DNA of 64,000 bases from Sorghum bicolor (taxonomy: Eukaryota > Streptophyta > Magnoliopsida > Poales > Poaceae). The stretch covers positions 34,412,741 to 34,476,740 of the forward strand of contig NC_012870.2 of NCBI RefSeq assembly GCF_000003195.3, written 5' to 3'. Below are positions 46,884-57,992 of this stretch, piece by piece. Position 1 is the stretch's first letter, and every line of letters starts with the position of its first letter. Under the pieces are notes generated by a model, which saw nothing but the letters and a program-made list of their open reading frames with translations, was not told the DNA's origin and ran no database searches. Position numbers and translations under genes: made by a program.

Positions 46884-47994
46884 CATACCAGGTACGTTCT
46901 TGATGGGTGGTCATCCTTTCAGATGCCACTCGCTATGGAGCTCTCTAGTTCACCGGTGTTGCTGCAATCTCAATCAAAAAATTTTCAACAACGTAGAAGC
47001 CAAGGTTCGGGTTAGGTAACCGAATTTTGCCTTTATTATCGTATAGCATGTACATTATGTTCCCCTCTTTCTTTAACATCCGAGCTTATCTAAATGTGTC
47101 ATAGCCATGATAAATTCTTAACTCATCTATGAATTCCAGTGATGAATTTTCTAGCAAATGAAGATTAGAGGCTAGACGAGTGATAAGTGAAGTACATCCT
47201 ACTGGTCCCTGAAGACTAGGTACACTAAGCCAATTTGAAACTAAAAGTGTAACAGGTGAAGTGGGTACTTTATTAATAGCAGCATATAAAAGTTGCAAAT
47301 CTCCTACTCTTACTTTCCTAATATCATCACGATAGAAAAGATTGTACCCAAGCCATTTGTGGAACATCCTAAGAGTGGGGTGTTCCATGTCACTGGTTCG
47401 GGCTTGACTATAAAAATTATCTCTAGATATCTCTCTCCAGAACTGGTGTCTCTCAAAATTGGGTAGGTCGGAGTCAATGTTTAGGATGCATCTTGAAGAG
47501 AAACCAAGATGGTCGCTCCGTTCTCTCCAAGACAACATAATCTCCTGTTTGAACATCTAAAAAACAATTCCCCCCTCATAATATTGTATAGTGCAAAGAA
47601 ATTCGAGGGTGAGAAGACGAGAACCTAGCTCGGTTATATTCCAAAAATTTGTCCAACCTAGCATCTGGAAAATTAAGTCGAATTCAGTATCGATACCTGT
47701 CTCTTGTAGCAAGATTGGATCAAGAGTAGGGGTATGAATGAAATCTTTGTTCTTCAGTTGCTGGTAGACTTCCTTCTCTCTTCAGGTCTTTAGTCCAAGG
47801 TCTCCTATCTTAAGAAGGACCTTGACTTGCTGATTAGATGAAGATGACGGAGCTTGTGTGGGCGTTGGGTCGACGCTCATCTCTGATGGGTGCAAGGAGT
47901 GTCGGGATGAACTCCTTGTACCTATGTTCTTGAGAGCCTTCCCTGCGTTCTTCACCTTCTTGAACAACCTGTAAACAAAAGTTGACAAAAACAC
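46884..47994 (-). pseudogene. ATHILA-type (env-position) ORF of element C, main part
   Basis: A single minus-strand frame runs from 47994 and is broken only by stops: TGA 47784-47782, TAG 47559-47557, TAA 47088-47086, and TAG at 46947-46945 and 46935-46933. It shows LTLEFLCTIQ, FWREISRDN, HPTLRMFHKWLGYNLFYR and VGDLQLLYAAI, the pattern I associate with the ATHILA ORF-1 family found downstream of pol in Athila elements. The first residues coincide with a TTTGTTTACAG acceptor-like site, so the true start may be spliced. The function of this family is unknown; an envelope role has been proposed from position. Confidence 0.72.
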
Positions 47995-48915
47995 AACTAG
48001 TGGAAAATGTGAGAGAAAATGTTAGTGATCAGCTGTCCGGAATGTCAGTAGTCCACGGGTTAGTTGTTCAAGACAAGTTTTTATTTTGGCAGAACCTCCC
48101 CCTAAACAACTTTTACTTCTGCTTAGGACAGCGGGATCACTACTTACTAGGTGAAACTCACTCTCTCACTCAAAAACTACCAACTTCTTTCCCACTCTTC
48201 TCTTCCTCTCTACTCTCTTCTCACTTCACTACAAGAGCTCCTTCTCTGGAAACTGAAACTTGCGTGGTTTTTTGGAATGCTTGTGTGAAGAAGATGGAGG
48301 TAGAAGGTGGCTATTTATAGGAGGAAGAGGGGGCAGGGCAGGCGCCCTCTATAGGTGGGCGGGCGTCCACCTTTGGTGCCCATCCTGGCTGCTTTTTCTC
48401 CACTCCCTCCTTTGCTTAATCTTTAAGCCAAAAAATAATTCAATGGTGGTGGTTGGTCGATGGAAAAGTACTGGTGAGTGGAGATATGTTGGTGGATCAA
48501 ATAATGTGATGGGATGTGTGTGAGGTGTGGTGTATGACATGTGGGACCCAAGAAGTGTGGGTCATGCTTCTAGAAGCTTGCTATAATTAAATATAATGCA
48601 GGAAAATCTATGAGAATTGAAACTTATTGAAATTGATAATGGAAAATATTTTTGTGCCTCCACAATAATTAATAAATATGTGTTGTTACACACCATGAAT
48701 ATTATTTATATGGGGCTTTTCATTATTATAATAATGCTATGAATAAATATGACTAATGCAAGAATTAATTATGCAAGAATTTAAACAATGCGGATAAATA
48801 CAGATTTACCTCCCGGTGAGGGTTTGGGATTTTTAGGTCCCCCAAGCTGGACCTCCAAATCTTTTAATCTTCCGAATTACCTTCCTCCGGAGATGGTGTC
48901 TCCAGTGGTTCTTCT
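47995..48915 (-). other. Spacer of element C between protease and env-position ORF
   Basis: No gene. It holds a purine-rich leader, an internal TATA box and paired GC boxes (about 48330-48372). Reverse transcriptase, RNase H and integrase, expected here in a complete Athila, are missing. Confidence 0.65.
48311..48320 (-). promoter_or_regulatory. Internal TATA box upstream of the env-position ORF
   Basis: CTATAAATAG on the minus strand lies about 30 bp downstream of GGCGCC-type GC boxes and about 320 bp upstream of 47994. It could drive a separate transcript of the env-position ORF. Confidence 0.5.
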
Positions 48916-50807
48916 TCATGGACTTCCGTCACTGTAGGGTCTCTCTGGTCTGGGTTTGAATGTGAAGTGTTCTTCCTTTCCGTTTATGTTGAACTTGATT
49001 TCTCCTTTCCCGACATCAATGTGGGCATTGGCAGTGCTCAGAAATGCCCTTCCAAGGATAATAGACACTTTTGAGTCAGGACTCATGTCCAGTACCACGA
49101 AGTCTACTGGCACAAGGAAATCTCTGATCTTGACTGGATGCCCAACGGGTGTCGAACTGATTGATCTGCTAGTTGTAGGCACATTGATGTTGGTTCTAGG
49201 GTCGTATGCTCACGCTTTTTGTAGACTGATGCTGGCATCACACTGACACTTGCTCCGAGATCACAAAGTGCATTGTTGAAGTGTTGGTTTCCGATTGAGC
49301 AATCAATAGTGGGACATCCGGGATCTTCCTTCTTCCTTGGTGGTATATTGAGGATGGCCGCACTACATTCTTCTGTCAGCTTGATAACCTCAGTGGTGGG
49401 TAGTGGTCTCTTCTTGTTAATAATATCTCTGATGTACTTTGCATATGTAGGTACCTGTATGGCATCAAGCAGAGGTATGTTGACATATAATTTCTGAATG
49501 ACCTCTACAAACTTACCAAACTGCTCATCCGACTGCAGTCCTCTGTTTCTTCTGGGAAATGGCAAATAGTTGGTGTCGTAAAAATCTTTCCTCATTTCTC
49601 CAGTTCTTGGTGGTTGTAGCAGATCTTTTGCTTCAACTGGGCTTTCTTCTTCTATCACTGCTGGTTGCACTGGTGCTGATGTTCTTTGTTTCTCTTTTGG
49701 GTATGGGGCATCTCTGGTGGCTTTGCCTCTTCTAGTAGTTATATTCTTTACCTGCTCAATATTAGTAGCAATAGGTAGTGCAGCAGCTAACTTTATTAAT
49801 TTAAGCTCTACCCTTTTATTAAGAGTGTTTTGCTCATCAAAGGCAGTTAATAGAAAATCCATTTTATTGTGTATATCTTTTAGAGATGATTCATTTGTAT
49901 CTAGCCTTTGTTTAACTTCATCATTAGTTTTTGTTTGTTGAGCAATTATCTCTTTTAATGAAAGTTGCTTGAAAGTATTACCTGAATTCATACCTTTGCT
50001 ATTGGGTTGACTCGAAGTGGTTTGATATTTGTGTGCTGTCTCAATGGCCCTTTGATCTTCTTTGAACTTGGCCCTCTAGTCAATCCAATAGAGCAAATTT
50101 TCCATCTTGGTTGATAATGCTTTTACTTCTTCTGGTATTTCTTCAGTTTGATGACGTTGTTGAGCTTCATCTTGGAACCAGCTTTGATTTTCTGCTATCT
50201 TATCCAAAAGTATCTCTGCTTTTCCAATTGTAAGCTCCAAGAATGATCCTTTAGCAGATGCATCTAGGCACTCACGAGCCTTCTGGGTTAATCCATGGTA
50301 GAAGGTCTGCATAAGTAACCATGTGGCCATTCCATGGTGAGGACAATCTGAAATGTATCCTTGAAAACGCTCCCATGCTTCTGAAATGGTTTCTGTCTTC
50401 TGCTGTTGGAAACTGACAATATTTCCTCTTAAGGCAGTTGTTTTGCTTATAGGGAAAAACTTTGATAGAAAGGCATCTGACAAGTTCGTCCAGTTGTTGA
50501 TGTTATCTTGATGAGTGTAGAACCACTTCCTCACTTTTCCTTCTAGTGAGAATGGAAAAAGGCGAAGCAGTATGACGTCTTTGTCAACTCCATTGATGTG
50601 GATTGTGCTTCCAATCTCTAAGAAATTCTGCAAGTGTGCACTAGCATCTTCATGTGCCTTTCCACTGAATTGTATAGCTTGCACCAAATTGATGAGGCTT
50701 GACTTGAGCTCAAACTCGGGTACTCCTTCTTCAACTGCAAATCTTGGAGCAGTTGGAATGTTCTCAAGACTTGGAGCAGAGAATTCTTGTAGGGTATTCT
50801 GTGCCAT
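48916..50807 (-). pseudogene. gag and protease of element C
   Basis: Starts at ATG 50807 (MAQNTLQEFSAPSLENIP). The capsid region has GKAHEDASAHLQNFLEI, RKWFYTHQDN, ALRGNIVSFQQQ and FYHGLTQKARE, homologous to O and I. A TAG at 50078-50076 interrupts an otherwise continuous frame to about 49104. No CCHC knuckle is visible between capsid and protease, unlike O and I. The protease has CDLGASVSVMP and, after a frame change near 49150, VPVDFVVLDM and IILGRAFLSTANA. Only one protease domain is present. Confidence 0.85.
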
Positions 50808-51086
50808 AGCTTCAGCAATTGGTAGCTAACTTCTTCTCTTGATTGCTTTGGTTCTGATGATGAAGAGTTGAATGTACCCAAAGTCAATCCTGATATACCC
50901 TGTATAAAAATATAAACATAGAAAAACAACAGGGTTTACCTGCCAAAGGAGAGATGCCTTGTTATGATTTCTCACTTAGTAGTTGTTTATGCAATTATTT
51001 CTCCATAGTCTAGTCTAATATTTTATGTGAATAACCTTGACTGATTTCCTGACTTTCCTTACCGTTCCTATGTATTACCCTTTTGC

Positions 51087-51104
51087 TCCCCGGCAAGGGC
51101 GCCT
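51087..51104 (-). other. Primer binding site of element C, tRNA-Asp type, decayed
   Basis: The minus strand reads AGGCGCCCTTGCCGGGGA nine bases after the 5' LTR, two mismatches from the Athila-type site. Confidence 0.75.
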
Positions 51105-51112
51105 GAAATGCT

Positions 51113-52609
51113 TGTTGACACTAGCTAACACCACTTAGATACTAGGTTGTCATCCCCAGCATGATGCCAGAGTGTACAAAGGTATTTATAAATGTAAAGG
51201 CTCTTTATAAAATAATCTATTCTATCCGCAAGCGCACAGATAAAACACCTCATTGTAGCATTTCACCAGGATAAGTATTCCAGGTATCGTTATTTATAAT
51301 TTTCTTAAGAGAACAAAAGGGATGAAATTAAAATAAGGACGAAATCTATCAAGGCATAGACTAGAGATAAACTCGCAAGAGTACGATTACTAATGAGAAA
51401 CTCGTCACACAGTCACTTACTTTGGCAGGGGGTAAACCATAAAGATAATGATAATGAAGTATAAGTTCATGGGTGAATAACACAACGATTAGAAAATAGA
51501 CTACTCCTCATATATGTAAGGTGACATCGGATTAGCTAGAGAATGGATTCTAAGTTATCTACTATCTACTAAGTCACAATCTACTCTAGTTATCTACAAG
51601 ATCATGTATAGCATAAAAGACTCTTCATTCATGTATAAGGAACATTGCTAAAGTAAATCAGAACATCGCAATACTTACTCCGCAATACCAATTCTGCCTG
51701 TCCTATGAACAGAGGGTGGACTATATAAGAATCAACGAAGCTGTCACTATCGCGAACTACCACACGACCCGGCCAATAGGATACATTTGTAGGTAAATAA
51801 CATCTAAGCACCACGCCCACATGTGATCTACCACTTAACACCCTCGCGTCAAGAGCTAAGCGCTTTGCAAACTTATACATAAACTCGTTATCAATCATAA
51901 CTATATCAAATATAGAACTAGAGCAAACTAAGAGCATAATAAATAGAGACATAATGTAATTAGAACAAAGTATTAGAGAAAGATATGAATAATACCAATC
52001 TTTATTACCGAAGATCCGAATCCAGAGCGTAGTGCTCTACTTCTCTAGTTGCTATCTAATCAAACCTCTAAACTTGAAGGATTAGGTACTAGCTAATTCT
52101 AATTCTCTGTGGGAGAGAAGTCTAAACCCTAACTTTGATGGCTACCTCTGATAATGATTTCTCCTCTTCTCTTCTCTCCCCCATGGGTGGAGAGGCCTTG
52201 GTTATATAGTCCTTTCAAGTGAATCTGGGCCGTCGGATCAAACCGACCTTGATTGCATGGTTTAGATTCATCTTTTAGGTCGGTGGAGCTTGGTCCCCGA
52301 AAAGAGTTCTGATTGGAGTCCGACCCAGGGCGGGCGCCCTGCCCCCGAGCCCGTTCGGTCTCCCGTTCGTTCCCGTGGCTTCTGGACTCTTCTAGATTGA
52401 GGAAAATTGCACGGCACGTAATTATCTCGTTGTAAACATGACATGTGGGCCTTCTCTCCATATTCTCTGATAACCCCCTGTAGAAATAGATAAACACCAA
52501 AGCTCGTGGAATTCTATGAGATAAAACCCTAATTCTAGATGTTTTGTGCATATTGATCCTTTTCCATGTTTATTTAATTGTTAATTTTAGTACTTAAGGA
52601 CCGTCAACA
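51113..52609 (-). repeat. 5' LTR of element C
   Basis: 1497 bp, minus strand, TGTTGACGG to TAGTGTCAACA. It retains a GGGCGCCCGCCC box (about 52328-52340) and a TATA box in CTATATAACC (about 52202-52211). An LTR ORF opens at ATG 51952 and closes at 51629. Confidence 0.9.
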
Positions 52610-52664
52610 ATGGGAAGACTACAAAGGAGAAGTGGTAAGGTTTGAAGACATACAGCTTGAATAG
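52610..52664 (+). pseudogene. Last codons of the O protease frame
   Basis: Begins with the second ATGGG copy (52610-52614). The frame of element O continues to TAG at 52662-52664 (ends VRFEDIQLE). This ends the gag-protease ORF of O; no polymerase follows. Confidence 0.8.
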
Positions 52665-54957
52665 AACTATCCTAAGGAGACCGTAGCACCAAGTTAGGTG
52701 TGGAGAGAGAAGATAGTTACACACGAAGAGGAGGCGCCACCGGAACCACCGACTACGCCATCCAGCGAATCCCAGGACCACTGAGAAAACAGAGAGTCCC
52801 GTTCGGAGGACTTAAAAACGCCGAACGCCTTGCCAAGAGGTAAACTTGGTAGTTATCGTTTTCCTTTCCATTATTTAAAATAGTTTGCTTAGTTAATCAG
52901 GTTCATATCATCTTGAAAAGAAAATAAAAATGTTAAAACCAGTAAGCCCCATGTGAGTATACAAGTGATATAAAACCCATAAGTACATTCACTGTGATGG
53001 CATAAAAAAATAATTCTTATGCTCTATAAAAATGAAAATATAAAAATAGAATGGTGATCCTACGAAAGAAAGTAGCATTTATTGAGGAGGCTTGACATGA
53101 TAAAGGCTAGATATTTATGCTAACACCTAAATCAGTTCCACAAAGCTTTGTTGTCTATTTGAGCTCCACAGAATTCAAGCATCGAGAAGACCAGCAGACG
53201 GAGGACATTCTAATCGCTGTGAGGGTGCTGCCGACTTTCAAATACACCTCCACCACCTGCTAGCTACATCAGAAGAAATTACGTCAAAATCCAGCTTGAG
53301 GGAGAGCACCCCCAGTTATCCCGTTAAGTATTTCTATCTATCTATATACTTATACTATATTAAAATAAAAATATACATAACCATGAAAAACCAAATAAAG
53401 ATTTTGTGCTTATATATATATATATATATATATATATCTTTTGCTTAGTGTGCTTAATAAATAAATAAAGTGGCTATGCTAAACTAAATCTTAATAATAA
53501 AACTCTAGCATGGATATGATGAATAGTTGCTCTGCCTAATTTTCAAATTTGAAGTTCTCTCTCAAGTTTAGGCATAACTGCTATAATTTAAAGCTTGCTC
53601 TAAACCTGAACTTATGGGAAGAGAACTTGATCTGAAGTCTAAGTTGTTAACAGATATGATATGGGAAGGTTGAGCTGCTGTTTATCTATTCTTAGAGATG
53701 CTAGAAATCTGGATAATTTTATCTTTAAAAATCTTTAAAATATCACATGATGAGTTCCTGTATGATGAGAGTTTAAATTCCTACCACAGCCATACATACA
53801 TGCTTGCTAGACTTTGAGCCACACATTTACTTTTTACTGCTTATGAGCATTGAGTGTGGTCAAGCTGTGTAGACCCTTAGGAGCTTATCATGCGGTTAAA
53901 ATCAAGATTCACTTGCATGTTCACTCACACATGCTGCTTCTACTCCAGAAGTACGCATCCACATATATCCACTCATTTCCATCTCTAGAGCCACCCAAAA
54001 GTATTCTACTCCTAATCCGGGACAGAATAGCCAAAAACATTCTCCTATTTCTGTTTTTCCCTGTGAAATAAATGCTCGAGTTATCTTGGTTACTACCACT
54101 TGCTATATTATTTCAGGAGATGAGTGCTCTAAAAAAAGAGAGAGAAAGGATACGAGGAAATAAAAAGGGACAAGTGCCCTAAACCTCGAAGGAAAAGAAA
54201 AAGTGAGACGAGAGGTAAAAATGGACAAGTGTAGGGGTGCAATACCCACCTAAGAGGGAAAGAAAAAGAAAATGTAGAGCATCTCATTCTCTTCAAAAGT
54301 TTCAAAGAGCAAGAAAGGTATATATCCCCTCAAAAGAGCACAAGTAGAATTAGACTTTCAACATTGTTGTCACCATACACCATTCATTCTCCACACATGC
54401 ACATCTTGATTGGACTTATTGACTTGTTTCTCTAGATCCATGGTTTGACTATGCAATAAATGTCTTGTAAGTATGTATACTCTATCTCCCACCTATGAGC
54501 TCCAAATATCAAAAGCCTTATTAAAGTAGGGTGAGAGAGAAAGCAAGGTCACTATGCTTCATACCACAAATACTACATACTTTGAGAGAAGGCATATACC
54601 ATCACTGCCTTGGTAAGGATACAGAAATACCACAAAAGAGAGATCTGAGAGAGTCATACAAGGAATCTCTGAGTTTTATCTGAAAATCTGCAAAAACTCT
54701 AGAGCTATAGCTGATCAAGAATAAGAGACATGGCGCTTGACTAGACCGTTCTATCTTTCAACTACTCAAGACAGAAGTGATGGTTACAAGTCCCATGGTG
54801 AAAGGTAAAATGAGTACATTTTAAGTCTTGACGGTTTACTCTAACTCAGAGATGAGACCTTATTTGAAAGCATGTGTACCATCAAAACTCAAAGGCATTA
54901 CGCAACTTCTGATCCATCACTGAGATTATCCTTGCTCAGGGACGAGCAAGAGGTAAG
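52665..54957 (+). other. 3' noncoding region of element O
   Basis: Colinear with 12477-14421 plus the segment lost from I. The hairpin near 53294 is weakened (CTTGAGGGAGAGCACCCCC). The palindromes near 54168 and 54233 are degraded, which fits O being the oldest copy. A TA-dinucleotide run lies at about 53413-53437. I see no gene. Confidence 0.8.
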
Positions 54958-54969
54958 CTTGGGGGAGTT
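54958..54969 (+). other. Polypurine tract of element O
   Basis: CTTGGGGGAGTT, preceded by AGGTAAG, directly before the 3' LTR at 54970. Confidence 0.85.
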
Positions 54970-56599
54970 TGTTGATGGTCCTTAAGTATCAAATATAATC
55001 AACAAATAAACAAAGAAAAGGATCCAAATGCAACCGACACCCAGACTTAGGGTTTTATCTGACAGAATTCCACGAGTTTTGGTGTTTTTCTATTTCTGCA
55101 GGGGGTTATCAGGAAATATGGAGGAAAGACCGACACGTCGGGTTTACATAGAGATATCAACGTGCACTGCAATTATCCAACATCTAGAAGAGTCCAGAAG
55201 CCACGAGAACGAGCGGGAGGCCGAGCGATCCCGGGGACAGGGCGCCCGCCCTCCCCCCTTGGGCGCCCGCCCTGGCCTGAGAGCCTATCAGGCTGAGTCT
55301 CATGGATCATGCTCCACCGACCTAGAGGATTAAGGAAAACCGTGCGATTAAGGTCGGTTTGATCGGACGGCCCATATTCATTTGGAAGGACTATATAAGC
55401 AGGACATCTGGCCCCTGGAGGGGGGACCTCTGAAACCCTAATTCATTCATCCATCTTGGGAGAAGAAGTCTCTGATCAAGCCCTAGAGCCACCACATCAA
55501 CTAGATCTCTAGTTTAGCATAGCTACATTGGATTAGAACTAGAAGGAGTCAATCTTCGATTGGTTTCCGGATCTGTCAAGAGGATTCTTGGTAATTCCTC
55601 TACTGTTCTTCATTTGTTCATCATTATTCTTCAATATTATGAATATGACTTTCTTCTACTTCAATATATTGATTATGACTTTGCTCTACTTGTTTATATT
55701 TGCAATTACATCGTTCTTAGTTTATCATAGTTATATGCTTGGCTTAGTTAGATTGGAATTATATACATGTTTAGGATCGTATAGTGTTTATCCATGTGTA
55801 CAGTGGGTAAATGATAAGTATTGTGTAGGCGTGGTGCCTATACCGTATTTATCTGTGATTGTACCCTATATGCCGGAACGCGGGGTAGTTCGTGGTGGTG
55901 ACAGCTCCATTGATTCTTATATAGTCCCCCTCCCGTGTATAGGGCACGCAGAGCAACATTATTACAGGGGAGTGATTGTTATGTTTCTCATCTTCCTTGA
56001 TAATATCACTATGCATGGGCGTAGTCCTGTCTCGCAATGATTGCCAAGTATAATTGCACTAACTATGATATGCTAGACTTTATAGTTAAAAATAACTTAG
56101 GAAATATTCTTGTAGTTCATCCTAATTTCATGCTAATGACTTGCTAGAATATCTGTTGAGGTGCTTATCATTATTATATGTGGCTAGTTATGCTGATCAG
56201 ATTAATTATCTTTGTCATCATTCATACTTTATCTATATTTTATGTGACATTTATCCCTGTATGAAAGAGATAGATAAATGCTCTCTATTACATGTGCAAT
56301 GATAGATACTCAATTCCATATTTTATTCCATAATCAACATTGATGATTAGCAATCCCTTCCTAGTGGTAAAATATAAATAACGATACCTGGAATACTTTC
56401 CGGTTAAAATGATACATCGGTATTAATCTGTGCGCTTGCAGATCTCATTTATTATTCATTCAGAAGAGCAATTGCATATTTCAATATCGCGTCTCTCATG
56501 TCATGCTGGGGATGACAACTTGGCTTAAGTGGCATGAGGGATAGGTTCGGCATTTTTGGCGCCGTTATCAGAATTAGAAAACTAAGTCTACTTTTGGTA
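54970..56599 (+). repeat. 3' LTR of element O, 3' end truncated
   Basis: Family-A LTR starting TGTTGATGG. Homology runs to TTTTGGTA at 56599, and the last 27 bp or so (through CCCAACA) are missing. It carries the LTR ORF at 55639-56040. Paired GC boxes lie near 55238-55272. Confidence 0.88.
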
Positions 56600-56861
56600 C
56601 ATCGGCACATGTATGCCTCTTCAGCAACAATTTTTATATCCTCCTCCATCGGCATCAGCGACCATAAGTCTCATCGGCAACAACCCGTGGTTGTCGTCTT
56701 CAACCCTAGGCCAGCAGGATCCTTCCACCTATCATCATTCCATCATCGGCATCATCCGAATCGGCTATCGGCACCCTTCTGTCGATCTCGCACAGCAACT
56801 TCCCCACTACCGATCAGTTCTCCTTAACCATCTCGCCTCATACCTAAAAACGGTGTCAACA
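56600..56861 (-). repeat. Partial LTR of a second Tat-like element
   Basis: On the minus strand it starts TGTTGACACCGTTTTTAGG at 56861, matching the Tat LTR start at 21698, and is rich in GCCGAT. Only about 262 bp of U3 remain. The left edge is fused to the truncated LTR of O, so one deletion removed the ends of both. Confidence 0.65.
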
Positions 56862-57992
56862 GCTCTATAGCGTTTGCTACTCCTCCCCTCTAGACACCGA
56901 GGAGTTCCCTACCCCAACTGGTGATGATGGTTGATGCGGAGCTCCCCCTTGGCATTGAGCCATGGAGGTGCCCTAGTGGCTAGGTGGCCCTCATTACCGG
57001 TCCTCCCCGCGTGCTGTGGTCCCACGCTCACCTCCATCCGCAAGGTCAGCGCCCCTCTCCTCCCATCCTATCTGCTTTGTGAGCATCTACCACACCATCG
57101 ATTTATTGGTGAGACTGCATATTGGTGGTGTGGAGGTCGCAAATCGGTGACTTAGATCCATAGAGGAGACAGTGGTGGAACTGCTAAGCACCGGACAAGG
57201 CCACCCCTACAACCGTGGAGGATTCAGACAAGGGGTTAGCATGATGACACGCGAGGAGGGAGAGAAGTGTGGTCTGCCTCACATTGCGAAACAAGAAAAA
57301 GCTAGTGAGCATAGCACACAAGTAAAACAACCGGCATATAAGTTTCAGCGACATGTGGGCTACTCTGCTGTGCTTGTTCCTTGAGATTTGCTTCTACGTT
57401 AGAGACATACAACATGCCTATCTAGCCTCAGGCAGGTGCAGCTATAGCATGCTCGAGCATGAGCATGACTAGGTGTACCACACGATTCCTAGATCTGAGA
57501 CACTCCCCAAGAAAATAAATGGAGAAAAAGGCTTGTGTGGCTGTCAGGTGCATGAATGAAACCAGACGGAAATAAGACCTTTTGGGGGGGGCTCGAAAGG
57601 ATACCCATGATCTACTCCTTCCATACCCAAATTTGTTAACGTTTAGAACATGATTATACTTACCAAGAAGTGATTAATGAGGGGTTAGTTTTCTATCTCT
57701 GCTCCTGATAAATGAGGTTGCAGGTGCATTTCTTTTGGGAATGACCATAGACTTAAATGGCTAGCACAGCAAGTTTCGCATCCTCCACCGTACGCCTGCA
57801 GTGATTGGCTACTCGTATATACGCTGTTCAAGAATATATCGGATGACAATCACAAGTGAAGTATAATATGTAAATGTATAGGCATTTCTTGTATAAACGC
57901 TCCGATCCCGTCAAGTGGGGGAAAAAACTGATGGAGAATTCACTACACAAATATTTATTTATATTTTCTTGGTCTTTGAACACAACTCTTGC
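56862..57992. other. Unassigned interval between transposon fragments
   Basis: Moderately GC-rich at first (56870-57400) with short ORFs in several frames, none recognisable. It then becomes AT-rich up to the CACTA element. It may hold an old gene or transposon remnant. I cannot support a gene. Confidence 0.3.

Larger units (their letters stand above)
35798..52609 (-). mobile_element. Element C: Athila-like retrotransposon with env-position ORF, no pol
   Basis: C lies on the minus strand. Its 5' LTR is at 51113-52609 and its 3' LTR at 35798-37276, with ATGGG on both outer sides (35793-35797 and 52610-52614). Reading right to left: primer site, gag-protease (50807-48916), spacer with internal promoter (48915-47995), ATHILA-type ORF (47994-46884 continuing at 39285-38907 across nested B2), 3' noncoding region and polypurine tract. 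The polymerase region is entirely absent between protease and the env-position ORF. Its LTR shares U3 blocks with families A and B, so the three are related. Confidence 0.88.
494..56599 (+). mobile_element. Element O: outermost Athila-like Ty3/gypsy retrotransposon, expanded by nested insertions
   Basis: O is the host of the onion. Its parts, in order, are a duplicated 5' LTR and leader (494-4553), gag 5' end (4314-4553), gag-protease-protease (18601-20772, then 35757-35797 and 52610-52664), 3' noncoding region (52665-54957), polypurine tract and 3' LTR (54970-56599). Removing I, D and C, each with one copy of its 5-bp duplication, brings the reading frame back into continuity across all three sites. 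O has no reverse transcriptase, RNase H or integrase, so it would need enzymes supplied in trans. The primer site type, the CCHC gag and the protease pattern place it with Athila. The last 27 bp or so of the 3' LTR are deleted, so no outer target duplication can be tested. Confidence 0.85.
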
